Counted from the first letter of the stretch, positions 16,396 to 25,372 are shown. The stretch is DNA of 35,674 bases from CAIUGU01 sp040080215 (GCA_040080215.1 JBEBIT010000033.1:1-35674), one strand, 5' to 3'. The notes: generated by a model from the sequence alone, not told the origin. Program-made: numbers and translations.

Positions 16396-19300
16396 CTACA
16401 TCAGTCTCACCGAGCCGTCCTGCAACGCTGCAGTGGCGAGCAGCCCCTGCGGTGCCAGCCCGAATTCCGTCGCCCCAAGGCTTGCGAGCGCCGGGTTGAG
16501 CGACAGATCGCTGAAGCCGCCCGTCAGTCCATAGCGATAGGCCAGGTCCCCGCCCATCGCGGCCGCATCGCTGCCGCCCCAGTGCTGGGTCGCGAGTGCG
16601 TTGCCGAGGGACCAGCTTGTCAGTCTCGGATTCCTTGCCCGCGCGGCATCGAAAGCAGCGACCAATCCGTCGAAGTCGAAACTCTCGATCCGTCGATTCC
16701 GGAGCGGATCAGTAGAACCCGGCAGATAGTCGGTACTGCCTTCGATCACGACCTGCAGCCGATCGATGCTCCGGGTGGTCGTGCTGCCATAGTAGCCCGC
16801 GAAGGTGATCTGATCCGTCCCGCCGGTCGCCAGGATGAGGTTGGTGCCGCTGCGCCGGAACTGCAGCGAGGAGAGCAGAATGCCACCGCCGAGGGACACC
16901 GTGTTGTCCTGGCCTGAACTCACGGCCACCGTGTCCTGGCCATCGCCGCGATTGAACAGGATGACGTCGGCACCGGCACCAGTGGCAATGGAGTCGTTGC
17001 CGCGGCCTCCGACGAGCAAGTCGTTCCCGGCCCCCGCCTGAAGCGTATCGGTCCCTGCCCCACCGTTCAGCAGAGCGTTGCCATCGACGTCGGTCAGCGT
17101 GTCGTTGCCTGCAGCGCCTTCCAGTACATCGATGCCACCGCCGCCCGTCAGTGCATTGGCTGCCGCGTTGCCTCTCAGCAGGTTCGCGAGGCTGTTGCCG
17201 CCTCCATTGATCGCCGCGGTACCGGTCTGGAACAGGATTTCGATATTGGCTGCAAGGGTGTGGGAAACAGACGAACTCACCGAATCCATGCCCTCGCCCG
17301 CCAGCTCGATGACCTGGTCACCCGCTGACTCGACGACATACGCATCGTTGCCAAGCCCGCCGATCAACGTGTCTGCTCCAGCCCCGCCATTCAGCGTATT
17401 GGCGCCCGCGTTGCCCGTGATGACATTCGCCAGTTCGTTGCCGGTGCCGCTTAAGTTTCCGACACCGGTCAACAGCAGGTTCTCGACGTTCGTGCCCAAC
17501 GTCCTGCTGACAGAACTCCGTACCGTATCGATACCCGCGCCCACCGCCTCCACGATCAGATCAGCGGTGCTGTTCACTACATAGGTGTCGTTGCCCGCGC
17601 CGCCGACCAGCGTACTGCCACTGCCATTCCCCGTGATCACGTTGCCCTCCGTGTTCCCGGCGCCGACAAGGGCAGCGCTTCCCGAGAGCGTGAGATTCTC
17701 CACGCCATCGGCGAGCGTCACCGAAATCAGCGACTGCACCGTGTCCACGCCTGACAGCTCGACAATCCGGTCACCGGGGCTATCGATGACGTACGTGTCG
17801 TCTCCCGAGCCGCCTTCCAGCGTGTCCGCACCCTCGTGGCCATCGAGGAAGTCGTTACCGGCGCCGCCGACCAGGAGGTTGTCGACCATGTTCCCGTGGA
17901 GCTCGTTGTCGAGCACGTTGCCGATGCCCTTGATGGCCGAGTCGAGCAGATAGAGCCGCTCGACGTTGTCCCCCAGTGTGTAGTCCGTAGTGCTCTCCAC
18001 GGTATCCCGGCCTTCGCCGGCGAGCTCCGTGACGCTATCGAGCAGGGAGTTGACCCGATAGGTATCGTCCCCTGCGCCGCCGAACATCGCACTGCCACCT
18101 CCGTAGATGAGGACCCCTTCGACCATGATGTTGGCCGTCCCGACAAGCGTATCGGCGCCGTCTTCTCCATAGAGCCGATCGATGCCGGGGCCGCCTTCCA
18201 GTCGGTCGTCACCGGCGCCGCCGTAGACCAGATCGTTGCCGAGGTCGCCGTAACCGCTGTCACCTCCCAGATTGTCATTGCCATCGCCGCCCCGGACGAT
18301 ATCGTCGCCACCGCCACCCACAACCTGGTCATCGCCGCCACCGCCTTCCAGCACGTCCGCGCCCGCTCCACCCCAGAGCAAGTCGTTCCCTTCTTGCCCG
18401 AACACCTCGAAGAACTGTTGCTGCCCTTCGAGAATGATCGAGTCGCGGGCTGCAGTGCCTTCGATTCGCGTCGGCACAACGACGGTCAGATCGAACAGCG
18501 CCTGGGTGCTGAATCCGCCGTTGTCCGTGGCAATCACGGCAATCGAACGGGTCCCTGCCTCCGCAGCGGAAGGCGTGCCCGAGAACGTTCTCGTCGCAGG
18601 GTCGAACGCCAGCCACTCCGGCAATTCTTGCCCGTCGCCGAGGCGCGCCGAATACGTCAGTGCGTCGCCCGCATCGGCATCGGCAAACAACGTGGCAGGT
18701 ACAACGAAGCCGAATGGCCGATCTCGGGGCGCAAAGAGATCGGGCAAGGCTCCGATCGCACGTGGCGAGTGATTTCCCGTGTTGAGCGCATCGAGCGCCG
18801 CGCGGTCGAGCCGGGTGCCGCCAGCAAGGACAAGCGCGTCCACCGATTGATCGACACCGTTGGCCCAGCTCGCGAGGAGCACGCTGCCTCGCTGCTCGCC
18901 ACCGACATCGATCAAGAGCCCTTCGGGTCGCTCGGTCACCGTCAGCTCACCGAGTACAATGCCCGTACCGAGCCGGAGTACATCGGTGCCTCCGCTGTCC
19001 ACCAGGACATCATGGCCCCCGCCGCGGTCGTAGCGATACGTGGTGTCGCCCGCGCCACCGGCCAGGATCTCCGACCGTGCAGTGCCGACCGTGGTGACTG
19101 GCGCCCGCTCGGCCAAGGTGGACAGACTCTGGACCTTGCCGTCGATATCGCGCAGGAAGGCGACATAGGACGCCGGTACGGAGTTGTACCAATTCGTGAG
19201 CTCGAGTACGCGCGTGCCGGGCGGCATTCCATAGGCAGCACCATTGCCCAGCACATACTGGATATTCCGTGACGCCAGCGTCAAGGTGACGACCCAGTTG

Positions 19301-22300
19301 TCTTCTCCGCCGGAGTAGGCCAACAGCAAGTCGTCGTTCCAGCGATGAGCAACGATGTCACCCACGCCAACGATTCCACCGAGGCGAATCGTGCGATCGG
19401 TTCCTGTCGAGCCCGGCTGGAAGAGGTGGCGGAGTTCAGCAGCACTCAAAGCATCGCCCTGGTGGAATTCCACCCTGTCGAGCGCCGCGAAAGTCGCAGC
19501 ATCCATATAGGCGTGGTCGTCGGGGGTGTAGCGCATCATCACAACGCCGCCCGTCATCGTGACACCGAGATCAGTGGCCGCCACGCCTGAACCGAAGGCA
19601 AGCACGTTGCGTCCCACTGTATCCGTGATCTGTACGGCACCGGCACCGCGATACAGCACAAAGGTATCGTCGCCAGCGTCGCCGAAGAGCAGGTCGCCGC
19701 CGACATCCGCTTCAAGGCGATCATTGCCGCTACCGCCAGACAGGCGGTCCCGTCCCGCACCTCCGCGCAGGATGTCGTTGCCGCCCTGCCCGTAGAGACC
19801 CGCCGAACCGGTGACGATGAAATCATCGCCGTCGCCCCCTTCGAGCACATCGTCGCCCTCGCCGCCCAGCAGCGTGTCAGTTCCTGCGTCGCCAAAGAGG
19901 AAATCGTTGCCGCCCGCGCCGTTCAGGGTGTCGTTGTCACCGCCACCGTGGAGTTCATCGTTGCCCTGGGCGCCCGCTGCGTCGTCACCGGTCAGGATAT
20001 CTGCGCCTGTACCTCCGAAAAGAAGATCCGCCCCGGCTCCGCCCAGCAGGGTGTCGATGCCGTCGTCGCCCCTCAGGACATCGTTGCCTCCGCCGCCATA
20101 GAGCGTGTCGTTGCCGAGACCCCCGGACAAGCGATCGGCGCCCTGCAGCGGCTCCGGGGTCGTGCCGTGATTCGAGAACAGCGCGCGGGTGCCGCCGGGC
20201 ACGAACAGCGTGTCGCCCTGGAGGACGTCGTCGCCCGAGCCACCCACGAGTTCATCGTCGCCGCCGCCACCAAACAGGCGGTCGTTCCCGTCTCCCCCGT
20301 CCAGGAAGTCGTCACCGGGCGCGACGACGTCTTCCGTCACTTGGCCATTGAACGTAACGGTGAGGTCCACGCCGGATCCGTATGCATACGTCCAGAACGT
20401 CCGCGACACCCGCGAGTCACCGCCCAGCACGTCATCCCCGGCACCACCAATGAGCACGTCATTGTGCGCACCGCCGTAGAGCTCGTCGTTACCCGCGCCT
20501 CCATCGAGATAGGCTTCGCCCGCCGATGTCGCGATAACATCGTTGCCACCCTCCCCATAGAGCCGATCCCGGTTCACGTGTCCAGGCTGCAAGAGCCACG
20601 CGACATCAGTGAGAAACGAGTCCGTCGGATGTGCAAGCGGCACATCCATCAGCAGGTCATTGCCTTCGCCTCCGTAAGACACATCGTTGCCGCCGTGGGT
20701 CTCGAGAACATCGTCGCCGGCGCCACCGAGCAGGGTATCGTTACCGGGCACGTCGCCCGAACTCCATGTCGTGCCGCTCGTCACCGTTGCGTTGTAGTCG
20801 TCGACCAGCGAGTCGCGGGCGGCGCTGCCGATCAGATAGCTGTCGCCGAGACCGCCGACGACGGCGTGGGACGTGAATCCCCCCTCGAGCGGAGCGCCGG
20901 AGATGTCGATCACCTCCGGATAGAACGGGCCTTCGCTGCCACCGATGTAGTCGTATGCCGTGTAGGGACTGCGGTAGTCCGGCACGCCTGCCGTGTGTCG
21001 CAGCCGGATATCGCCGTTATAGCCGTCCGGATTGGCTGGCGTCACAGCGAACGCAACCACGCCCGAAGCCGGAGGCGGAGACACGAGCGATTGAACGGGT
21101 GGCAACGTGATGCCGAGCGCTCCGTTCGTGAATCCCTCGACGACGACGGTACGGCCATCGGCGATGACGACGCGCAAGTCCGACCCCGTGCGGACATACA
21201 GATTGCCCTCCGCATCCAGCGCCGCCCCCGCGCCACCGGCCACGGCCTCCAGGCCCGTCCCGAGAACGTAGAGGCTACTGGCGTCGCGCTCGATTGCGAT
21301 TCGGCCCATGCCGTCGGCATCGCTGATCGTCGTGAACCGCGAGTCGGGATGGATGATGAAACTTTCGTTGCCTTCCAGATCAACAAGCGTCTCGCGAGCC
21401 CCACCCCCACTGCGGATGACGTCATCGCCCGGCCCCCCTTCAAGGTAGTCGTTACCGTCTCCGCCATCGATTTCATCGGCGCCGCCACCGCCGAAGATGC
21501 GGTCACCGCCGGCGAAACCGGTCAGCGTGGCCCCGGACTCGGGAGCACTGGCCCCGAAAATGACCAGCCTGCTCTGCGCGAGCTGTTCTGCTGACGCTGC
21601 GACTCCCACGAGTGCCGTGCCCGTCGCACGGTCGAGGTACGCGACCTCCGTACCCAGATCGGATGGAACGGTTGCATCCGCCGCGTTGCGCCGGACCAAC
21701 CATTGCACATAGTCGCTCCGGGCCTGGAGATACTCCTGCGAAAAGTGACCCGCCGAGTAGTCGAGCCCGTCGACTGCCGTCCCGGCACCGACAATCGCGA
21801 AAGGCAGCCCGTTGGCCAGCGCAAATCGCAATGCAACCCCCTCGTCTCCGGAGGTCGCCGAGGCCCGTTGCACAAGGGCAGCAGATGACAGGCTGCCAAG
21901 CGCGATCACCCTGCCCGCCGGCTGAGGACTCGATTCGAAGCGCTCGATGAGTCCGAAGATCGTGGCATCCCCGTCCGATTCCACAGGCGGCTCAGCCAGC
22001 CCGTAGAGCATCCGCAGCGCCCCGGCAAAGGACTCAAAGGAATCCGGGCCCTCGTTCGTGACCGATTGCAGCACCGCCTGCGTCAGGCTGGCATCGATGG
22101 CGGGATCGATCAGCGACAGCAGGTACGAACTTGCTACTCCTGAAAGCAGGTTGGTCATCGAATGACCCGCCATGACACCCGCGCCGAGACCCGACTCGAT
22201 GAAGATGCGGTCGACACTGCCGTAGGTGCCATACAACCCGGAGACAACATCGGGATAGGCATCGCTGACGAAATTGGAGATCCGGTTGGCCGGAATGCCC

Positions 22301-22893
22301 GCGCGGTCTTCATAGACAAGACCAGGCGCATTGAAGCTGAACGAGTGCGCCAATGACTGAGGCATATCGTTCGCGAACCACAGCGCCAGATGTCCCCCCA
22401 GCGAATGGCCCGTGACGTTGATCTGCCGAACGGCCAGCTGCTGCTGGAAATTGTCATCGATCCCGAGCGTTCCGGAGGTCAGCCCTTTCCAGTGGAGCTG
22501 CATCGCTGCGCGCTGGTTCCATGCTGAGCCCGTCAGCATGATCTGCAGGTAGTCGGCTCTCAGGTCATCCAGGCTTCCCTGCTCGGTACCCCGAATTGCG
22601 AGAGAGAATCCGCCGGTGGGATCGTCCGCAGCGACCTCCCTGCGCCGGAACAATGTGCCCGAGTAACCGGACTCGGTATTGGTCTGGTGGTGCACTACGC
22701 CGAAGTTCTTGGCGACGTAGGCAGCCGCTGCGGCGGACAGGATGGGAGGGTCGCCATGCTTCAGCCCTTCGCCGAGGCTCTCTTGCAGGCCAGCGATGCT
22801 ATCGAATTGCAGTCCTTCTAGATCGGCATATGCCGCCCTCGCCAACAATGCCTGCTCGAAAACTTCCTTCAACGTCCTTGTTGAATTCGTCAT
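16396..22893 (-). CDS. Giant RTX calcium-binding protein with N-terminal lipase-like domain
   Basis: A 2165-residue protein, probably exported by a type I system. Residues 1-280 form an alpha/beta-hydrolase domain with the nucleophile elbow at 162-166 (GHSLG, Ser164). A likely catalytic His is H244 (AGHSM), with Asp candidates at 211 and 215. Nonapeptide calcium repeats (GGxGxDxLx) occur at 458-497, 715-1080, 1500-1610 and 1918-1980. HCBP-like segments lie near 1160-1210 and 1306-1345. A putative Ig (He_PIG-like) domain covers about 1378-1472. Four 70-90-residue repeats start at 1611, 1700, 1770 and 1851. The final 95 residues lack RTX repeats and could hold the secretion signal. The ATG at 22893 has a GGAGGAG site. 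There is no signal peptide and no secretion gene nearby. Probable function: secreted lipase, phospholipase or effector. Confidence 0.9.
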   Translation of the reverse strand: MTNSTRTLKEVFEQALLARAAYADLEGLQFDSIAGLQESLGEGLKHGDPPILSAAAAAYVAKNFGVVHHQTNTESGYSGTLFRRREVAADDPTGGFSLAIRGTEQGSLDDLRADYLQIMLTGSAWNQRAAMQLHWKGLTSGTLGIDDNFQQQLAVRQINVTGHSLGGHLALWFANDMPQSLAHSFSFNAPGLVYEDRAGIPANRISNFVSDAYPDVVSGLYGTYGSVDRIFIESGLGAGVMAGHSMTNLLSGVASSYLLSLIDPAIDASLTQAVLQSVTNEGPDSFESFAGALRMLYGLAEPPVESDGDATIFGLIERFESSPQPAGRVIALGSLSSAALVQRASATSGDEGVALRFALANGLPFAIVGAGTAVDGLDYSAGHFSQEYLQARSDYVQWLVRRNAADATVPSDLGTEVAYLDRATGTALVGVAASAEQLAQSRLVIFGASAPESGATLTGFAGGDRIFGGGGADEIDGGDGNDYLEGGPGDDVIRSGGGARETLVDLEGNESFIIHPDSRFTTISDADGMGRIAIERDASSLYVLGTGLEAVAGGAGAALDAEGNLYVRTGSDLRVVIADGRTVVVEGFTNGALGITLPPVQSLVSPPPASGVVAFAVTPANPDGYNGDIRLRHTAGVPDYRSPYTAYDYIGGSEGPFYPEVIDISGAPLEGGFTSHAVVGGLGDSYLIGSAARDSLVDDYNATVTSGTTWSSGDVPGNDTLLGGAGDDVLETHGGNDVSYGGEGNDLLMDVPLAHPTDSFLTDVAWLLQPGHVNRDRLYGEGGNDVIATSAGEAYLDGGAGNDELYGGAHNDVLIGGAGDDVLGGDSRVSRTFWTYAYGSGVDLTVTFNGQVTEDVVAPGDDFLDGGDGNDRLFGGGGDDELVGGSGDDVLQGDTLFVPGGTRALFSNHGTTPEPLQGADRLSGGLGNDTLYGGGGNDVLRGDDGIDTLLGGAGADLLFGGTGADILTGDDAAGAQGNDELHGGGDNDTLNGAGGNDFLFGDAGTDTLLGGEGDDVLEGGDGDDFIVTGSAGLYGQGGNDILRGGAGRDRLSGGSGNDRLEADVGGDLLFGDAGDDTFVLYRGAGAVQITDTVGRNVLAFGSGVAATDLGVTMTGGVVMMRYTPDDHAYMDAATFAALDRVEFHQGDALSAAELRHLFQPGSTGTDRTIRLGGIVGVGDIVAHRWNDDLLLAYSGGEDNWVVTLTLASRNIQYVLGNGAAYGMPPGTRVLELTNWYNSVPASYVAFLRDIDGKVQSLSTLAERAPVTTVGTARSEILAGGAGDTTYRYDRGGGHDVLVDSGGTDVLRLGTGIVLGELTVTERPEGLLIDVGGEQRGSVLLASWANGVDQSVDALVLAGGTRLDRAALDALNTGNHSPRAIGALPDLFAPRDRPFGFVVPATLFADADAGDALTYSARLGDGQELPEWLAFDPATRTFSGTPSAAEAGTRSIAVIATDNGGFSTQALFDLTVVVPTRIEGTAARDSIILEGQQQFFEVFGQEGNDLLWGGAGADVLEGGGGDDQVVGGGGDDIVRGGDGNDNLGGDSGYGDLGNDLVYGGAGDDRLEGGPGIDRLYGEDGADTLVGTANIMVEGVLIYGGGSAMFGGAGDDTYRVNSLLDSVTELAGEGRDTVESTTDYTLGDNVERLYLLDSAIKGIGNVLDNELHGNMVDNLLVGGAGNDFLDGHEGADTLEGGSGDDTYVIDSPGDRIVELSGVDTVQSLISVTLADGVENLTLSGSAALVGAGNTEGNVITGNGSGSTLVGGAGNDTYVVNSTADLIVEAVGAGIDTVRSSVSRTLGTNVENLLLTGVGNLSGTGNELANVITGNAGANTLNGGAGADTLIGGLGNDAYVVESAGDQVIELAGEGMDSVSSSVSHTLAANIEILFQTGTAAINGGGNSLANLLRGNAAANALTGGGGIDVLEGAAGNDTLTDVDGNALLNGGAGTDTLQAGAGNDLLVGGRGNDSIATGAGADVILFNRGDGQDTVAVSSGQDNTVSLGGGILLSSLQFRRSGTNLILATGGTDQITFAGYYGSTTTRSIDRLQVVIEGSTDYLPGSTDPLRNRRIESFDFDGLVAAFDAARARNPRLTSWSLGNALATQHWGGSDAAAMGGDLAYRYGLTGGFSDLSLNPALASLGATEFGLAPQGLLATAALQDGSVRLM

Positions 22894-22919
22894 GTCAGCT
22901 CCTCCAATGAACTTCTAAT

Positions 22920-23657
22920 TCAGATCGGCTTCAGAACTTCCTCGATGCGAAACTGAATCCGCTGCCCATCGGATTCCCTAGTGTGTATCCAAGATGGAAT
23001 CCCAATCTGGCGACCAATCCAGCTATAGAAATCGACTTGAATTCTCTCTGCGAGTACTACTCGAGAGCTCCTGTCAGAGACGCTGCGCCAAACCAGCCGC
23101 ACCGGCCACAACCTCTCCGAGTTCCCGTAGTAGTCGATCCCCGACGCCAGCTCGTATTGACTGATCGGAGTGGCACTGACAGTCCAGAACAGGCAGCGGT
23201 CCTTCAACCCGTAATAGGCGCGCAGGCTTTCCGCATTCGGCAAGGCATCGAAGACGCGGCACCGCTCGTCATCCCGTGGCAACAGTCGGTAGGTGTAGTA
23301 CCCCGCGCCCTGCTCGAAGCGATCAAGCACCCCTGTCTTACCAGTCCGTTGGATTTCGAGGTAACCGTACCCTCGGTTACTCAACTGGCTCCAGCAGCTG
23401 TTGCAGTCCGTCTGCGTGAGGTCGAGATAACCCTCTGCACGCGCGGTCCGGTGGATCCTGACACCTGCAACCTCGCGAACCGCTTTCTGGTAAAGGTAGT
23501 AGCCCGGGATGACATCCCAGAATGGCAGCCAGACCAGGAAGAGGATCGTCGCGACCTGCAGCCCGCGCCTTCCGGACAGTCGATGGACTCCGATGCCCGC
23601 GCCAACGGCGATTCCGATCCACAGCAGCACAGCTGCAAGGATCATGAGTCCGATCAT
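22920..23657 (-). CDS. Unrecognised membrane-anchored protein encoded upstream of the RTX lipase
   Basis: A 245-residue protein of no family I recognise. Two hydrophobic helices lie at about residues 2-24 and 34-55, separated by a short basic loop (HRLSGRRG). This predicts both termini outside and a roughly 185-residue periplasmic domain. That domain has a CNSCW motif and two further Cys (RC pairs), so disulphides are likely. It is 26 bases upstream of the RTX lipase gene on the same strand, so the two are probably co-transcribed. A periplasm-facing anchored protein next to a secreted lipase could be an immunity protein, a foldase or an unrelated neighbour. Nothing in the sequence decides. 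The ATG at 23657 overlaps a possible leader ORF. Confidence 0.7.
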   Translation of the reverse strand: MIGLMILAAVLLWIGIAVGAGIGVHRLSGRRGLQVATILFLVWLPFWDVIPGYYLYQKAVREVAGVRIHRTARAEGYLDLTQTDCNSCWSQLSNRGYGYLEIQRTGKTGVLDRFEQGAGYYTYRLLPRDDERCRVFDALPNAESLRAYYGLKDRCLFWTVSATPISQYELASGIDYYGNSERLWPVRLVWRSVSDRSSRVVLAERIQVDFYSWIGRQIGIPSWIHTRESDGQRIQFRIEEVLKPI

Positions 23658-23713
23658 GGAACCGGCACTCCGTCGCTCGTGACCTTGAGCTTCATCGCCA
23701 CCCGGAGCTTCAT
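23654..23713 (-). CDS. Possible 19-residue leader peptide
   Basis: An ORF reading MKLRVAMKLKVTSDGVPVP ends in TGA overlapping the ATG of the 245-residue gene as ATGA. A purine-rich AGGAAAGGG lies 5 bases before its start, better placed than any site before the following gene. Its first twelve residues come from an 18-base tandem duplication. It could couple translation of the membrane protein. Very short ORFs arise by chance, so confidence is low. Confidence 0.3.
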   Translation of the reverse strand: MKLRVAMKLKVTSDGVPVP

Positions 23714-23722
23714 AGCCACCCT
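23687..23722. repeat. 18-base imperfect tandem duplication
   Basis: Units 23687-23704 and 23705-23722 are GAGCTTCATCGCCACCCG and GAGCTTCATAGCCACCCT, differing at two positions. They lie immediately upstream of the RTX-unit membrane-protein gene and supply two in-frame ATG codons on the minus strand. Confidence 0.8.
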
Positions 23723-23790
23723 TTCCTGAACGTATACGACATTGACTGAAGAGTACCGGGGTGCATAAGGCTACTCACGCTCCATTTCCT

Positions 23791-23812
23791 CTGCATTCGT
23801 GCAGAAATGCAG
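23791..23812. promoter_or_regulatory. Inverted repeat in the divergent region between the RTX unit and the HNH gene
   Basis: The 301 bases between 23658 and 23958 hold no confident gene beyond the possible leader. CTGCATT (23791-23797) and AATGCAG (23806-23812) form 7-base arms with an 8-base spacer. The region is more AT-rich than its surroundings, as expected of a divergent promoter. I see no convincing sigma-70 pair with correct spacing. Confidence 0.3.
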
Positions 23813-23958
23813 TGCGATGAGTCGCCGCAAAAATGCACTCATGACGGAAAAACATCGCGAATTGAATGCATATGGGCTACCCATCCTTCCCGCTAGAGAA
23901 TAGAATACTGTACATCCCCACAGTCCTCAAAAAGTCGCCACAACTCGAGGAGAAGCTC

Positions 23959-25329
23959 ATGGACGGAGGATTTCCGACGACACCCCGCTCCCTCGCCGAT
24001 CTCGCGTCCGAGATCACCGAACTAATGGGCCACCTGAATGCCGCGACCCATCGATGGCTGCGGCTGGTAGCGGAGTTCGATACGCGGAAAGGCTGGGTAG
24101 GTGCTGGCACGCAATCATGCGCTCACTGGTTGAACTGGAAATGCGGCATAGCGATGGGTGTCGCACGCGAGAAGGTGCGTGTCGCACATGCATTGGCCGA
24201 CCTTCCCATGATCTCCGCCGCGATGGCCCGCGGCCAACTCAGCTACAGCAAGGTTCGGGAACTCACCCGCGTCGCCTGCTGCAACACTGAGTCGTACCTG
24301 CTCAATATTGCGCTGCATGGCACCGCGGACCACGTAGAGAAAGTCGTCCGCCACTTTCGGCGGGCCAAAGAAGCGGCTGAGCTCTCACGCGAAGCGGCGC
24401 AGCAGGCCAACCGCTTCCTGTCCTGGCACTACGATGACGATGGGTCGCTCGTGATGAAGGCCCGCCTGCCTGCTGAATCAGGCGCGCTTGTGTTGAAGGC
24501 ACTACAGGCGGCAATGGAATCAGTCGAAGGGGAGCCCAGTGACGTTCCGGCTGGAACGTCCAAGCTGAGCGAAAACGTTCCAGCCGGAACGTCTACTGTT
24601 AAATCGGCTCACGAGACGACTCCGCGCATGCGTCGCGCCGATGCGCTTGCCGTGATGGCCGAGAGCTTCCTGGCTTATGGCGCCGAGGCCCTGAACGGCG
24701 GCGACAAGCACCAGATCGTCGTGCATGTCGCTGCTGAGACCCTGCGCCACGATCACGCGGGCTGCTGCGAAATCGAGGAAGGCCCTTCAATCGCCGCCGA
24801 GACCGCACGCCGCCTCTCCTGCGACGCGAGTGTGGTCACGATCGTCGAAAATGATCTCGGCGAGCCGTTGAACGTTGGCCGCAAGACCCGCTCCATTCAC
24901 CCTGCCCTGCGTCGAGCACTGAAAGCTCGCGACAAGGGCTGTCGTTTCCCCGGCTGCACCAATACTCGTTTCGTCGACGCCCACCATATCCACCACTGGG
25001 CAGACGGCGGCGAGACAAAGCAGTCCAATCTGCTGAGCCTGTGCCGCTTCCACCATCGGCTGGTTCATGAGGTCGGCATTGCCATTGAAAGACTACATGA
25101 TGGAGCGGTACGGTTCGTGAGGCCCGAAGGGCAATGCTTCGAAAGTCGACCACCCGTGTGCAGCGGCGATTGGACTTCGATCCGGGCGCCGCATGTCCAT
25201 AGCGGCACTGCCACTTCACGCTGGGCTGGTGAACGGATGGACTACGGCCTAGCAGTACAGGTCTTGTTACAGCAGGAAAGTCGAGTTCCGGCGGTCCTCC
25301 GATCCACCTCCATGCATAGTGGTCATTAG
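23959..25329 (+). CDS. DUF222 (13E12-type) HNH endonuclease
   Basis: A 456-residue protein. The N-terminal DUF222 region spans about residues 20-185 (ARGQLSYSKVRELTRVA; ALHGTADHVEKVVR). The C-terminal HNH nuclease spans about 318-372 (ALKARDKGCRFPGC, AHHIHHWADGG, SNLLSLCRFHHRLVHE). Metal or zinc ligands are likely Cys328, Cys333, Cys362 and His365/366, with catalytic His in HHIHHW. An in-frame ATG exists at 23866, but ATG 23959 has GAGGAG 7 bases upstream and starts at the conserved region. Between the domains, residues 195-201 (DVPAGTS) and 206-212 (NVPAGTS) are encoded by two palindromes that are reverse complements of each other (24541-24592). Family members are widespread, often mobile, with no settled function. 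Confidence 0.9.
   Translation: MDGGFPTTPRSLADLASEITELMGHLNAATHRWLRLVAEFDTRKGWVGAGTQSCAHWLNWKCGIAMGVAREKVRVAHALADLPMISAAMARGQLSYSKVRELTRVACCNTESYLLNIALHGTADHVEKVVRHFRRAKEAAELSREAAQQANRFLSWHYDDDGSLVMKARLPAESGALVLKALQAAMESVEGEPSDVPAGTSKLSENVPAGTSTVKSAHETTPRMRRADALAVMAESFLAYGAEALNGGDKHQIVVHVAAETLRHDHAGCCEIEEGPSIAAETARRLSCDASVVTIVENDLGEPLNVGRKTRSIHPALRRALKARDKGCRFPGCTNTRFVDAHHIHHWADGGETKQSNLLSLCRFHHRLVHEVGIAIERLHDGAVRFVRPEGQCFESRPPVCSGDWTSIRAPHVHSGTATSRWAGERMDYGLAVQVLLQQESRVPAVLRSTSMHSGH
24541..24592. repeat. Two mirrored hairpin palindromes inside the HNH gene
   Basis: Unit 1 is GACGTTCC-GGCT-GGAACGTC (24541-24560), with perfect 8-base arms. Unit 2 is ACGTTCC-AGCC-GGAACGT (24575-24592), with perfect 7-base arms. 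The 18-base core of unit 2 (24575-24592) is the exact reverse complement of the core of unit 1 (24542-24559), and 15 bases separate them. Both are read in the same frame as VPAGTS. The segment lies in the linker between DUF222 and HNH. Confidence 0.9.
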
Positions 25330-25372
25330 ATTGGTGTAGATTGCCCCGATCATAGTCGGACGCGGCAAGTCA

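Noticed and set aside
18580..18593. CGAGAACGTTCTCG palindrome inside the RTX gene
   Set aside because: It lies in the middle of coding sequence without a partner copy or promoter context. A single 14-base palindrome can occur by chance in a window of this size.
17836..19272. 478-codon plus-strand ORF opposite the RTX gene
   Set aside because: It mirrors the Gly/Asp repeat codons of the RTX protein, giving low-complexity sequence with no family features. The same applies to 19948-21594 and 15633-16385.
20000..20700. CRISPR-like regular repeats
   Set aside because: The periodicity comes from codons of the RTX nonapeptides, with no invariant repeat and no spacers.
23862..23906. Sigma-70 promoter TTGAAT / TAGAAT before the HNH gene
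   Set aside because: The spacing is 33 bases, far outside the functional range.
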